Assembly (NCBI GenBank): GCA_017621195.1
Contig: JAGATO010000361.1
Coordinates: 1 to 8,547, forward strand
Length of the DNA: 8,547 nt
Direction of reading: 5' to 3'
Source: Bacillota bacterium
GTDB lineage: Bacteria; Bacillota; Clostridia; Peptostreptococcales; Anaerovoracaceae
Both the position numbers and the translations under genes were made by a program. Shown piece after piece: positions 1 through 6,176 of this stretch. The notes under the pieces are model-generated. The model did no database searches and was not told where the DNA came from. It was given only the letters and a program-made list of their open reading frames with translations. Every line of letters begins with the position of its first letter. Position 1 is the first letter of the stretch.

Positions 1-132
1 GCGAACGTTGGTGGCTGATACGGTCAGAGATTCGATGTTATATCCTCTGCGGCCGAACAGACTGGTTACTCTGGCCAGAACGCCCGGCTCGTTGTCAACT
101 AAAATACTGACTACTTTCTTTTGTCTCGACAT
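1..132 (-). CDS. ilvN: Acetolactate synthase small (regulatory) subunit, N-terminal fragment
   Basis: Only the first 44 codons are in the window; the gene runs off the left edge. The product starts MSRQKKVVSILVDNEPGVLA and continues through RVTSLFGRRGYNIESLTV, the typical first ACT-domain half of IlvN/IlvH: a beta strand, the N-x-PGVL turn that binds the effector amino acid, then a helix leading into GYNIESL. In the family this subunit binds the catalytic subunit IlvB, raises its activity and gives feedback inhibition, usually by valine. The ATG at 132 is well placed: a GGGAGGAAG ribosome binding site (136-144 on the complement) lies just upstream. The gene begins 15 bases after the ilvB stop on the same strand, so the two are almost certainly one operon. 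Feedback specificity cannot be judged from the fragment. Confidence 0.95.
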   Translation of the reverse strand, partial: MSRQKKVVSILVDNEPGVLARVTSLFGRRGYNIESLTVSATNVR

Positions 133-147
133 GGTCTTCCTCCCATC

Positions 148-1836
148 TTACGACATGATGATGTCATCCACGGTACCGCCGTTGGGGATCATCGGCAGAA
201 CCTTTTCATCCTTGGCCAGAGTACACTCGATCCAAACCGGGCCCTTTTCCTTCAGAGCCGCCTCCATGGCAGCCTTGAATTCCTCCGGATTAGTGGCGCG
301 GAAGCCCTTGGCTCCAAAGGCCTCAGCCAGCTTGACAAAATCGGTCCTTCTGTGGGGATCCGTATGGGAGTAGCGCTTTTCGTAGAAGGCGGTCTGCCAC
401 TGGCGAACCATGCCCAGTACCTGGTTGTTCAGGATGACCGTGATGATGGGCAGCTGATAGCTGACAGCCGTGCAGCCCTCGTTCAGGTTCATGTGGAACG
501 AACCGTCGCCGGTGATGTGAACGATGGGACGGTTGTCCTCCTTTTCACAGGCGTCGACGCCGTTCACCGCACAACAGGCGCCGATGGCAGCTCCGTAGCC
601 GAAGCCCATGGTTCCCAGACCGCCGCTGGTGATGAAGCTGCGGGGATGAACATGGTGAAGGAACTTGGCAGCCCACATTTGGTGCTGACCCACATCGGTG
701 ACATAGACCGCATCCTCGCCGCAGGTCTCGCAGATGATGTTCATGATCTGATGGGGCTTCAGCTCCGTTTCGCTGTCCTGCGGATGGTAGTCGTGAGCCT
801 TCCATCCTTCGATCTGTTCCATCCAGGCCGGATGGGTCTTCTCCTCTACCAGCGGAATCAGATCCAAAAGCACCTGCTTGATGTCTCCTACCAGATAGTA
901 GTCCACCAGAACGTTCTTATTCATTTCGCTGACGTCGATATCGATCTGCGCGATGGTAGCCTTCTGTCCGAACTTGGCCGGATTCAGTGCAACCCGGTCG
1001 GAGAACCGGGCGCCGATGCAGATCAGCGCGTCGCACTGGCTCACCGCATGGTTGGAAGTTCTCGTTCCGTGCATACCGATCATTCCCAGGTTCATGGGAT
1101 TGTCGTCGGACAAAAGCCCTGCGGCCATCATGGTGTAGGTGGCCGGAATTCCGGCTTTGTTTACCAGCTGGGCCAGCTCTTCCTGAGCCTCGCTGGAACC
1201 GACGCCGCCGCCGAAGTAGACCAGCGGCTTCTGAGCCTTGTTGATCAGGTTGGCGATCCGCCGCAGGGATTCCAGATCCTTCTGATACCGTTCGATCAGT
1301 TTGATGGGTTTGGCCGGCTCAAACTCGCACTTAGCCGCCGTCACATCCTTCGGAATATCGATGAGAACGGGGCCCTTGCGGCCGGTATTGGCGATGCGGA
1401 ACGCTTCGCGCACCGTATCCGCCAGATCCTCCACCCGGGTCACCAGATAATTGTGTTTGGTGATGGGCGTGGTGATACCTGTGATATAAATTTCCTGGAA
1501 CGCATCTCTTCCCAGCAGGCTGTTGGGCACATTTCCCGTAATAGCAACCATGGGGATGTTGTCCATATAAGCGGTGGCGATTCCGGTGACCAGATTGGTG
1601 GCTCCGGGACCGCTGGTGGCCAGAACGACGCCGGTCTTACCGGTGGCTCTGGCATAGCCGTCAGCCGCGTGAGACGCTCCCTGTTCGTGAGCGGTCAATA
1701 CGTGTGTAATTCTGTCCCGATACTTGTACAGCGTATCATAGATGTTCAGCACGGCACCTCCGGGATAGCCGAAGATGGTATCTACACCCTGTTCGATCAG
1801 AACTTCTGTCAATATTTCAGAACCCGTCAATTTCAT
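148..1836 (-). CDS. ilvB: Acetolactate synthase large (catalytic) subunit
   Basis: A 562-residue thiamine-diphosphate and FAD enzyme that condenses two pyruvates to 2-acetolactate (valine/leucine), or pyruvate with 2-ketobutyrate (isoleucine). The N-terminal Pyr domain has FGYPGGAVLNIYD (22-34) and the catalytic glutamate in HEQGASHAADGYAR (Glu about 51), then TSGPGATNLVTG. The C-terminal PP domain has the ThDP-binding GDGSF (443-447) to LNN (469-471) motif followed by MVRQWQ (476-481), which is characteristic of acetohydroxyacid synthases rather than of pyruvate oxidase-like relatives. Length is normal for the family. About 20 residues before GDGSF there is a short hydrophilic stretch, NGVDACEKEDNRP, that looks like a small insertion. 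I chose the ATG at 1836 over an upstream in-frame GTG at 1881: homology begins at MKLTGSEIL and GGGAGG lies about 11 bases upstream, with AGGA closer. It leads ilvN by 15 bases. Confidence 0.97.
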   Translation of the reverse strand: MKLTGSEILTEVLIEQGVDTIFGYPGGAVLNIYDTLYKYRDRITHVLTAHEQGASHAADGYARATGKTGVVLATSGPGATNLVTGIATAYMDNIPMVAITGNVPNSLLGRDAFQEIYITGITTPITKHNYLVTRVEDLADTVREAFRIANTGRKGPVLIDIPKDVTAAKCEFEPAKPIKLIERYQKDLESLRRIANLINKAQKPLVYFGGGVGSSEAQEELAQLVNKAGIPATYTMMAAGLLSDDNPMNLGMIGMHGTRTSNHAVSQCDALICIGARFSDRVALNPAKFGQKATIAQIDIDVSEMNKNVLVDYYLVGDIKQVLLDLIPLVEEKTHPAWMEQIEGWKAHDYHPQDSETELKPHQIMNIICETCGEDAVYVTDVGQHQMWAAKFLHHVHPRSFITSGGLGTMGFGYGAAIGACCAVNGVDACEKEDNRPIVHITGDGSFHMNLNEGCTAVSYQLPIITVILNNQVLGMVRQWQTAFYEKRYSHTDPHRRTDFVKLAEAFGAKGFRATNPEEFKAAMEAALKEKGPVWIECTLAKDEKVLPMIPNGGTVDDIIMS

Positions 1837-1882
1837 TTGTCCTATATCCTCCCGATCGTTACGTGGTCTTCTCACTAACACG

Positions 1883-1920
1883 ATACCACCGTCAGAAGGA
1901 CTTTTCTCCCGTGGTGGTAT
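1883..1920 (-). repeat. Inverted repeat / 5' leader hairpin of ilvB
   Basis: ATACCACC at 1883-1890 and GGTGGTAT at 1913-1920 are perfect 8-base complements with 22 bases between. Given the promoter at 1929-1957, transcription would start near 1922, so the hairpin forms almost at the 5' end of the ilvBN message, about 46 bases before the start codon. There is no U-run after it, so it is not an intrinsic terminator. It could stabilise the 5' end of the mRNA, act as an operator for a dimeric repressor overlapping +1, or be part of an unrecognised leader element. No leader peptide rich in branched-chain residues is visible. Confidence 0.55.
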
Positions 1921-1928
1921 ACTTCAAC

Positions 1929-1957
1929 ATTGTAACGGATGTATCGTCCACTGTAAA
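1929..1957 (-). promoter_or_regulatory. Probable housekeeping-sigma promoter of ilvBN
   Basis: On the minus strand, TTTACA (1957-1952) and TACAAT (1934-1929) are separated by exactly 17 bases. Each has one mismatch to the TTGACA/TATAAT consensus. The predicted start near 1922 gives a leader of about 86 bases. This is the best promoter match upstream of ilvB; a lone TATAAT on the same strand at 2011-2006 lacks a suitable -35. Confidence 0.7.
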
Positions 1958-1960
1958 GGG

Positions 1961-1999
1961 TTTTCATGAATTTTTTACCCAAAAAGCGGAAATTTTTTT
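1961..1999. other. Phased A/T tracts upstream of the ilvBN promoter
   Basis: Runs of A or T occur at 1961-1964, 1971-1976 (AATTTTTT from 1969), 1981-1985 and 1990-1999, with starts about 10 bases apart, one helical turn. They lie immediately upstream of the minus-strand -35 element at 1952-1957. Tracts in helical phase are known to produce intrinsic DNA curvature, and AT tracts in this position can act as UP elements. Function here is inferred. Confidence 0.5.
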
Positions 2000-2100
2000 G
2001 TGTACATTATATAACTAATTTTCAGTTTGTTTGTATTCACAAACCAATTTCATCGGTTCATCCCCCGGATTCCGTCCCGTCAAATCGCTGAAACCACGGC

Positions 2101-2162
2101 ATTTTCCGTATTTTTCAACGTTTTGTTTAATTTTCGCTCTATTTTTTATGAAATTCAAAAAA
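2101..2162. other. Phased A/T tracts upstream of the leu promoter
   Basis: Tracts begin at 2102 (TTTT), 2111 (TTTTT), 2121 (TTTT), 2131 (TTTT, within AATTTT), 2142 (TTTTTT), 2151 (AAATT) and 2157 (AAAAAA). The first five are spaced 9, 10, 10 and 11 bases, matching the helical repeat. The array ends five bases before the leu -35 box at 2167. This is the pattern of intrinsically curved promoter-upstream DNA. No protein-coding or RNA gene is supported in 1958-2166; a 64-codon minus-strand frame there has no ribosome binding site. Confidence 0.55.
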
Positions 2163-2166
2163 CCTA

Positions 2167-2195
2167 TTGACAACCGGCTTCGTTTTTCGTAAGAT
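2167..2195 (+). promoter_or_regulatory. Probable promoter of the T-box leader and leuACDB
   Basis: A perfect TTGACA -35 (2167-2172) is followed after exactly 17 bases by TAAGAT (2190-2195), four of six to the -10 consensus with the key T, A and final T present. Transcription should begin near 2202, just upstream of the first T-box stem. The phased A/T array lies directly upstream. Confidence 0.8.
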
Positions 2196-2201
2196 AAGAC
2201 T

Positions 2202-2517
2202 AATTTCATGATGCGAAAGGCTATGAAGGGAAGCGATTACTGCTGAATCGTTGCAGAGAGTTATCGTCCGGTGAAAGATAACACATTCACTTTAATCTAC
2301 TGATCCCAGAGCTGTCAGTTGAAAAGCGTACTTAGACTGGTAAGATATAAGGAACGCTCGTAGGCGCGACCGGGTTTCTCACCGTTAGAAACGAGACAGT
2401 GTTCGCGATCTTGGATCGCCGACGCAGAAAGAGTGGATATGGTTCTGCCATATCAACAAGAGTGGTACCACGGATGCTTTACCAGCCTTCGTCTCTTACG
2501 GGACGAAGGCTTTTTTT
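2202..2517 (+). promoter_or_regulatory. T-box riboswitch leader, leucine-specific, controlling leuACDB
   Basis: All main T-box parts can be drawn. Stem I: basal pairing GGCT (2219-2222) with AGCT (2309-2312), a K-turn-like internal loop, GGGA (2228-2231) with TCCC (2304-2307); higher up TGAAT/ATTCA, and distal CAGAGAG followed by GTTATC (2260-2265)/GATAAC (2277-2282) with GGTGAAA in the loop. Next to TCCC lies CTACTG (2297-2302): CTA and CTG are both leucine codons, so the specifier is Leu whichever triplet is used. Stem III is GATATGG/CCATATC (2436-2454). The T-box TGGTACC (2463-2469) bulge would pair with a tRNA ending A-CCA; its TGGT predicts discriminator A, as in tRNA-Leu. Antiterminator: AAGAG (2458-2462) with CTCTT (2493-2497) and ACG (2470-2472) with CGT (2490-2492). 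Uncharged tRNA-Leu should favour it and allow leu transcription. The 5' end is approximate. Confidence 0.93.
2484..2517 (+). terminator. Intrinsic terminator of the T-box leader
   Basis: AGCCTTCGTCTC (2484-2495) pairs with GGGACGAAGGCT (2500-2511) across a TTAC loop, a 12-base stem with one G-U pair, followed by seven T (2511-2517). Its 5' arm contains CGTCTCTT, which is also the 3' side of the antiterminator, so the two structures exclude each other. That is the expected T-box switch design. Confidence 0.93.
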
Positions 2518-2532
2518 ATCGGCATTCAAAAC

Positions 2533-2571
2533 GATCGGTCGCCCGACGTACCGATCCGTTTGCCGCGGATC
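2533..2571 (+). repeat. Two overlapping, mutually exclusive hairpins between the T-box terminator and leuA
   Basis: GATCGGT (2533-2539) pairs with ACCGATC (2550-2556). GATCCG (2553-2558) pairs with CGGATC (2566-2571). The arms share 2553-2556, so only one hairpin can form fully. No U-run follows either. They lie in an unusually long, about 118-base, stretch between the leader terminator and the leuA start. They may only be chance or mRNA-stability structures; a second control layer is a guess. Confidence 0.4.
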
Positions 2572-2635
2572 AGCCAACCAAATTCCGTACAGTTGTAATG
2601 AGAGAGTAAATTCGCGAAAACAAGGAGTGACTACA

Positions 2636-4306
2636 ATGAAGAATTACGAAAAGTACAAGATCGGCTACTACATGCCTCCCGTCAACGAAATGCGCTGGGC
2701 CAAAAAGGACCACATCGACAAGGCTCCCATCTGGTGCAGCGTAGACCTTCGCGACGGTAATCAGGCGTTGATCGTTCCCATGAGCCTGGAAGAAAAGCTG
2801 GAATTCTTTCAGTTCCTCGTCAAGCTGGGCTTCAAGCAGATCGAAATCGGCTTCCCCGCCGCTTCCGAGACGGAATACGAATTCCTTCGCACGCTGATCG
2901 AAAAGGACATGATCCCCGACGACGTCGTTGTACAGGTTCTGACTCAGTCCAGAGAGCACATCATCAAGAAGACCTTCGAAGCGCTGAAGGGAATTAAAAA
3001 AGCCATCGTTCATCTGTACAACTCCACTTCCGTGGCTCAGAGAGAACAGGTCTTCCGCAAGAGCAAGGAAGAGATCATCGAAATCGCCGAATTCGGCGCC
3101 AACATGTTCAATAAGTACAAAGCGGCTCACCCCGAAACGGAATACACCTTCCAGTACTCTCCGGAGAGCTTCACCGGCACCGAGCCGGAATTCGCTCTGG
3201 AGATCTGCAACCGCGTCATCGACATCTGGAAGCCCACGGCTGACAACAAGGTGATCATCAACCTGCCCGCCACCGTTTCCATGTCCATGCCTCACGTATA
3301 CGCCTCTCAGATCGAATACATGTGCGACAACCTCCACTGCCGCGAAAACGTCATCGTTTCCCTCCATCCCCACAACGACCGGGGAACCGGCGTTGCCGAC
3401 GCTGAGATGGGACTGCTGGCCGGCGCGGACCGCATCGAAGGTACGCTGTTCGGAAACGGCGAACGGACCGGTAACGTGGACATCGTCACCCTGGCCATGA
3501 ACATGTTCTCCCAGGGTGTAGATCCCCAGCTGGACTTCTCCGATATGCCTTCCGTAGTGGATCTGTATGAAAAGGTAACTCGCATGAAGGTAGGCTATCG
3601 TCAGCCCTACAGCGGCAAGCTGGTGTTCGCCGCTTTCTCCGGCTCCCACCAGGATGCCATCGCCAAGGGGATGCACTATCGCGAAGAGCGCGGTGAGATC
3701 ACTTGGACCGTTCCCTATCTGCCCATCGATCCCGCCGACGTGGGCCGCGTCTACGAAACCGACGTGATCCGCATCAACAGTCAGTCCGGCAAGGGCGGCG
3801 TTGCCGCTTTGCTGGAACAGAACTTCGGCTACAAGCTGCCGGATCAGATGCGCGAAGAGGTGGGCTACCTGATGAAGCACATCTCCGACGAAGGTCACAA
3901 GGAGCTGTCTCCGGAGGAGGTTCACACCATCTTCGAGAAGGAATACGTCAACTTCTTCCAGCCCATCGACATCACCAAGGCGACCTTCAAGCAGGTCAAC
4001 GGCATCTCCGCCAAGATTCAGGTCTGCATCGACGGAGACCACTTCGAATCCAACGCCAAGGGCAACGGTCGTCTGGATGCCGTCAGCAATGCGTTGAAGC
4101 AGTGTGACAATCTGGATTACAACATCATCACCTACACGGAACACGCCATGGAACACGGTTCCGACTCCAGAGCCTGCTCCTACGTGGCCATCGAAACGCC
4201 GGAAGGCAAGACCTTCTGGGGCGTCGGTATCCACCCGGATATCATCAGTTCCTCCATCAATGCGCTGGTCAGCGCCATCAACCGCATGAAGGCGGCGCAG
4301 AACTAA
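2636..4306 (+). CDS. leuA: 2-isopropylmalate synthase (long, LeuA2/yeast-like type)
   Basis: A 556-residue enzyme that condenses 2-ketoisovalerate with acetyl-CoA to 2-isopropylmalate, the committed step of leucine synthesis. The TIM-barrel catalytic domain fills roughly residues 30-330: LRDGNQAL (38-45) supplies the metal-binding Asp and catalytic Arg, the metal-ligand histidines are in HPHNDRGTG (His244 and His246), and NGERTGN follows at 274-280. The opening KAPIWCSVDLRDGNQAL and the closing WGVGIHPDIISSSINALVSA resemble the actinobacterial/fungal LeuA group rather than the E. coli type. After a linker, about residues 440-556 fit the C-terminal LeuA regulatory domain that binds leucine for feedback inhibition. 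The reading frame is open back to 2399, but homology begins near MKNYEKYKIGYYMPP, and AAGGAG (2622-2627) lies 8 bases before the ATG at 2636; upstream sequence is T-box RNA. First gene of leuACDB. Confidence 0.97.
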   Translation: MKNYEKYKIGYYMPPVNEMRWAKKDHIDKAPIWCSVDLRDGNQALIVPMSLEEKLEFFQFLVKLGFKQIEIGFPAASETEYEFLRTLIEKDMIPDDVVVQVLTQSREHIIKKTFEALKGIKKAIVHLYNSTSVAQREQVFRKSKEEIIEIAEFGANMFNKYKAAHPETEYTFQYSPESFTGTEPEFALEICNRVIDIWKPTADNKVIINLPATVSMSMPHVYASQIEYMCDNLHCRENVIVSLHPHNDRGTGVADAEMGLLAGADRIEGTLFGNGERTGNVDIVTLAMNMFSQGVDPQLDFSDMPSVVDLYEKVTRMKVGYRQPYSGKLVFAAFSGSHQDAIAKGMHYREERGEITWTVPYLPIDPADVGRVYETDVIRINSQSGKGGVAALLEQNFGYKLPDQMREEVGYLMKHISDEGHKELSPEEVHTIFEKEYVNFFQPIDITKATFKQVNGISAKIQVCIDGDHFESNAKGNGRLDAVSNALKQCDNLDYNIITYTEHAMEHGSDSRACSYVAIETPEGKTFWGVGIHPDIISSSINALVSAINRMKAAQN

Positions 4307-4324
4307 TCAGCCTCACCAGTTGAC

Positions 4325-4347
4325 GGTGCCGCTCAGGCAGCGGCACC
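4325..4347 (+). repeat. GC-rich hairpin in the leuA-leuC gap
   Basis: GGTGCCGCT (4325-4333) and AGCGGCACC (4339-4347) form a perfect 9-base stem with a 5-base loop, 18 bases after the leuA stop and just upstream of the leuC ribosome binding site. It is followed by CCATTCTATATATT rather than a U-run, so complete termination is unlikely. It may slow RNA decay from the 3' side or set relative leuA and leuCD levels; this role is inferred. Confidence 0.55.
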
Positions 4348-4380
4348 CCATTCTATATATTAAGGAAAGGAAATACGATC

Positions 4381-5643
4381 ATGGGTATGACAATGACACA
4401 AAAGATCCTGGCCGCTCACGCCGGTCTGGATTCGGTAAAAGCCGGACAGCTGATTCGCGCCAATCTGGACATGGTCCTGGGAAACGACATCACCTCTCCC
4501 GTAGCCATCAACGAGTTTGAGAAAGCCGGCTTCGACAAGGTATTCGACAAGTCCAAGATTTCTCTGGTCATGGACCACTTCATTCCCAACAAGGACATCA
4601 AGGCAGCTCAGCACTGCAAGCAGTGCCGCACCTTCGCCCGGAAGTTCGACATCGACAATTACTACGACGTAGGAAACATGGGCATCGAACACGCTCTGCT
4701 GCCGGAGCAGGGTCTGGTAGCCGCCGGTGAGTGCATCATCGGTGCCGACTCCCACACCTGCACCTACGGCGCGTTAGGCGCCTTTGCCACCGGCGTAGGC
4801 TCCACCGACATGGCTGCCGGTATGGCTACCGGTCAGGCCTGGTTTAAGGTTCCGGAAGCCATCAAGTTCAACGTCATCGGCGAACTGTCTGAAGACGTCA
4901 GCGGCAAGGACGTGATCCTCCACATCATCGGCATGATCGGCGTGGACGGCGCTCTGTACAAGTCCATGGAATTCTCCGGCTCCGGCCTGAAGAACCTGTC
5001 CATGGATGACCGCCTCTGCATCGCCAACATGGCCATCGAGGCCGGTGCCAAGAACGGTATCTTCGCCGTAGACGAGGTGACCACCGAATACATGAAGGGC
5101 CGCGTCGACCGCGAATACAAGGTCTACGAAGCCGATAAGGATGCGGAATACGCTCAGGTCATCGATCTGGATCTGTCCTCCATCAAATCCACCGTTTCCT
5201 TCCCTCACCTGCCGGAAAACACAAAGACCATCGATGAGGTGGGCGACGTGAAGATCGATCAGGTAGTCATCGGCAGCTGCACCAACGGTCGTCTGTCCGA
5301 CATGGCCGTAGCCGCAAAGATCCTGAAGGGTAAGAAGGTTCACAGAGATGTGCGGGCCATCATCATCCCCGCCACCCAGTCCATCTACATGGAATGTCTG
5401 AAGCGCGGCTACATCGAAACCTTCATCGAAGCGGGCTGCGTGGTTTCCACTCCCACCTGCGGTCCCTGCCTGGGCGGTTACATGGGAATCCTGGCGGAAA
5501 ACGAGCGCTGCGTCTCCACCACCAACCGCAACTTCGTAGGCCGCATGGGCCACATCACTTCGGAAATCTATCTGGCAAGCCCGGCGGTTGCCGCTGCATC
5601 CGCCATCACCGGCAAAATCAGCGGTCCCAAGGAGGTAAAATAG
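4381..5643 (+). CDS. leuC: 3-isopropylmalate dehydratase large subunit, [4Fe-4S]
   Basis: With LeuD this aconitase-family enzyme converts 2-isopropylmalate to 3-isopropylmalate. The three cysteines that hold the [4Fe-4S] cluster are all present: Cys300 in IGSCTNGR and Cys360 and Cys363 in TPTCGPCLGG. Other family marks are MDHFIPNKD, GADSHTCTYGALGAFATGVGSTDMA and the C-terminal GRMGH segment ending in PAVAAASAITGKI. The length of 420 residues matches the shorter type common in archaea and clostridia, not the roughly 466-residue E. coli form. The start at 4381 is preferred because AAAGGA (4366-4371) lies 9 bases upstream; in-frame ATGs at 4387 and 4393 would be spaced too far. The stop is one base before the leuD start, so translation is probably coupled and the subunits are made in step. 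Confidence 0.97.
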   Translation: MGMTMTQKILAAHAGLDSVKAGQLIRANLDMVLGNDITSPVAINEFEKAGFDKVFDKSKISLVMDHFIPNKDIKAAQHCKQCRTFARKFDIDNYYDVGNMGIEHALLPEQGLVAAGECIIGADSHTCTYGALGAFATGVGSTDMAAGMATGQAWFKVPEAIKFNVIGELSEDVSGKDVILHIIGMIGVDGALYKSMEFSGSGLKNLSMDDRLCIANMAIEAGAKNGIFAVDEVTTEYMKGRVDREYKVYEADKDAEYAQVIDLDLSSIKSTVSFPHLPENTKTIDEVGDVKIDQVVIGSCTNGRLSDMAVAAKILKGKKVHRDVRAIIIPATQSIYMECLKRGYIETFIEAGCVVSTPTCGPCLGGYMGILAENERCVSTTNRNFVGRMGHITSEIYLASPAVAAASAITGKISGPKEVK

Positions 5644-5644
5644 C

Positions 5645-6124
5645 ATGAACGCAAAAGGTTACGTACATAAATACGGCGACAATGTAGACACCGATGTCAT
5701 CATTCCCGCTCGCTATCTGAACACCGCCGACCACAAGGAGCTGGCGGCTCACTGCATGGAAGACATCGACACCGAATTCATCAAGAAGGTGAAGGACGGC
5801 GACATCATGGTAGGCGGCTGGAACTTCGGCTGCGGCTCTTCCAGAGAACACGCCCCCATCGCTCTGAAGGCGGCTGGCATCGACTGCGTCATCGCCAAGA
5901 CCTTCGCTCGCATCTTCTACCGCAACGCCATCAACATCGGCCTGGCCATTCTGGAATGCGAAGAAGCTGCCGACGCCATCGAAGCCGGAGATACCGTCTC
6001 CATCAACTTCGATACCGGCGTGATCACCGATGAGACCAAGGGAACCACCTATCAGGCGGAGCCCTTCCCGGAATTCATCAAAGAGATCATCAACAAAAAC
6101 GGTTTAATGAACTCCTTAAAATAA
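5645..6124 (+). CDS. leuD: 3-isopropylmalate dehydratase small subunit
   Basis: A 159-residue swivel-domain partner of LeuC, completing the isopropylmalate isomerase active site. It shows the family's DNVDTDVIIPARYL near residues 12-25 and GCGSSREHAP at 62-71, the loop that contacts substrate, followed by AKTFARIFYRNAINIGL. Length fits the short LeuD type that pairs with 420-residue LeuC proteins; the E. coli form is about 200 residues. The ribosome binding site AAGGAGGT (5629-5636) lies inside the end of leuC, 8 bases before the ATG, and a single base separates the leuC stop from this start. The 121-base gap to leuB, with a hairpin, is much longer than the leuC-leuD join. Confidence 0.97.
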   Translation: MNAKGYVHKYGDNVDTDVIIPARYLNTADHKELAAHCMEDIDTEFIKKVKDGDIMVGGWNFGCGSSREHAPIALKAAGIDCVIAKTFARIFYRNAINIGLAILECEEAADAIEAGDTVSINFDTGVITDETKGTTYQAEPFPEFIKEIINKNGLMNSLK

Positions 6125-6134
6125 CACAATCCAT

Positions 6135-6175
6135 AAGGTGCAGAAGCCAGACTGACGGTCCGGCTTTTGCACTTT
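6135..6175 (+). terminator. Imperfect terminator-like hairpin after leuD
   Basis: GTGCAGAAGCC (6138-6148) pairs with GGCTTTTGCAC (6162-6172) with one G-U pair; a further AAG/TTT extension and an inner GAC/GTC lengthen it. Only TTT follows the stem before CC, so it should be at best a weak or partial terminator within the leu operon. No promoter for leuB is obvious after it. Confidence 0.5.
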
Positions 6176-6176
6176 C

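Noticed and set aside
121..1878. A 585-codon open frame on the plus strand opposite ilvB
   Set aside because: It is an antisense shadow of ilvB. The minus strand encodes every acetolactate synthase motif; the plus frame has no recognisable domain and no ribosome binding site.
1837..1881. A GTG start at 1881 giving IlvB 15 extra residues
   Set aside because: The added residues are unlike IlvB N-termini, there is no ribosome binding site before the GTG, and ATG 1836 has GGGAGG upstream.
2006..2011. A perfect TATAAT on the minus strand as an alternative ilvBN promoter
   Set aside because: No acceptable -35 lies 16-18 bases upstream and the sequence is AT-rich, so a chance match is likely. The 1929-1957 promoter is better.
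2015..2209. A 64-codon minus-strand frame in the divergent control region
   Set aside because: There is no ribosome binding site before its start, it lies across the phased A/T tracts and the leu promoter, and the product resembles nothing I know.
2399..2635. Extended N-terminus of leuA reaching back into the leader
   Set aside because: This stretch is T-box, terminator and leader RNA. The ATG at 2636 has a good ribosome binding site and matches where the protein family begins.
2570..4234. A 554-codon open frame on the minus strand opposite leuA
   Set aside because: It mirrors leuA codon use in a GC-biased gene (repetitive V, G, D and H composition), with no family resemblance. Similar mirrors lie opposite leuC (4774-5646) and leuB (6318-7310).
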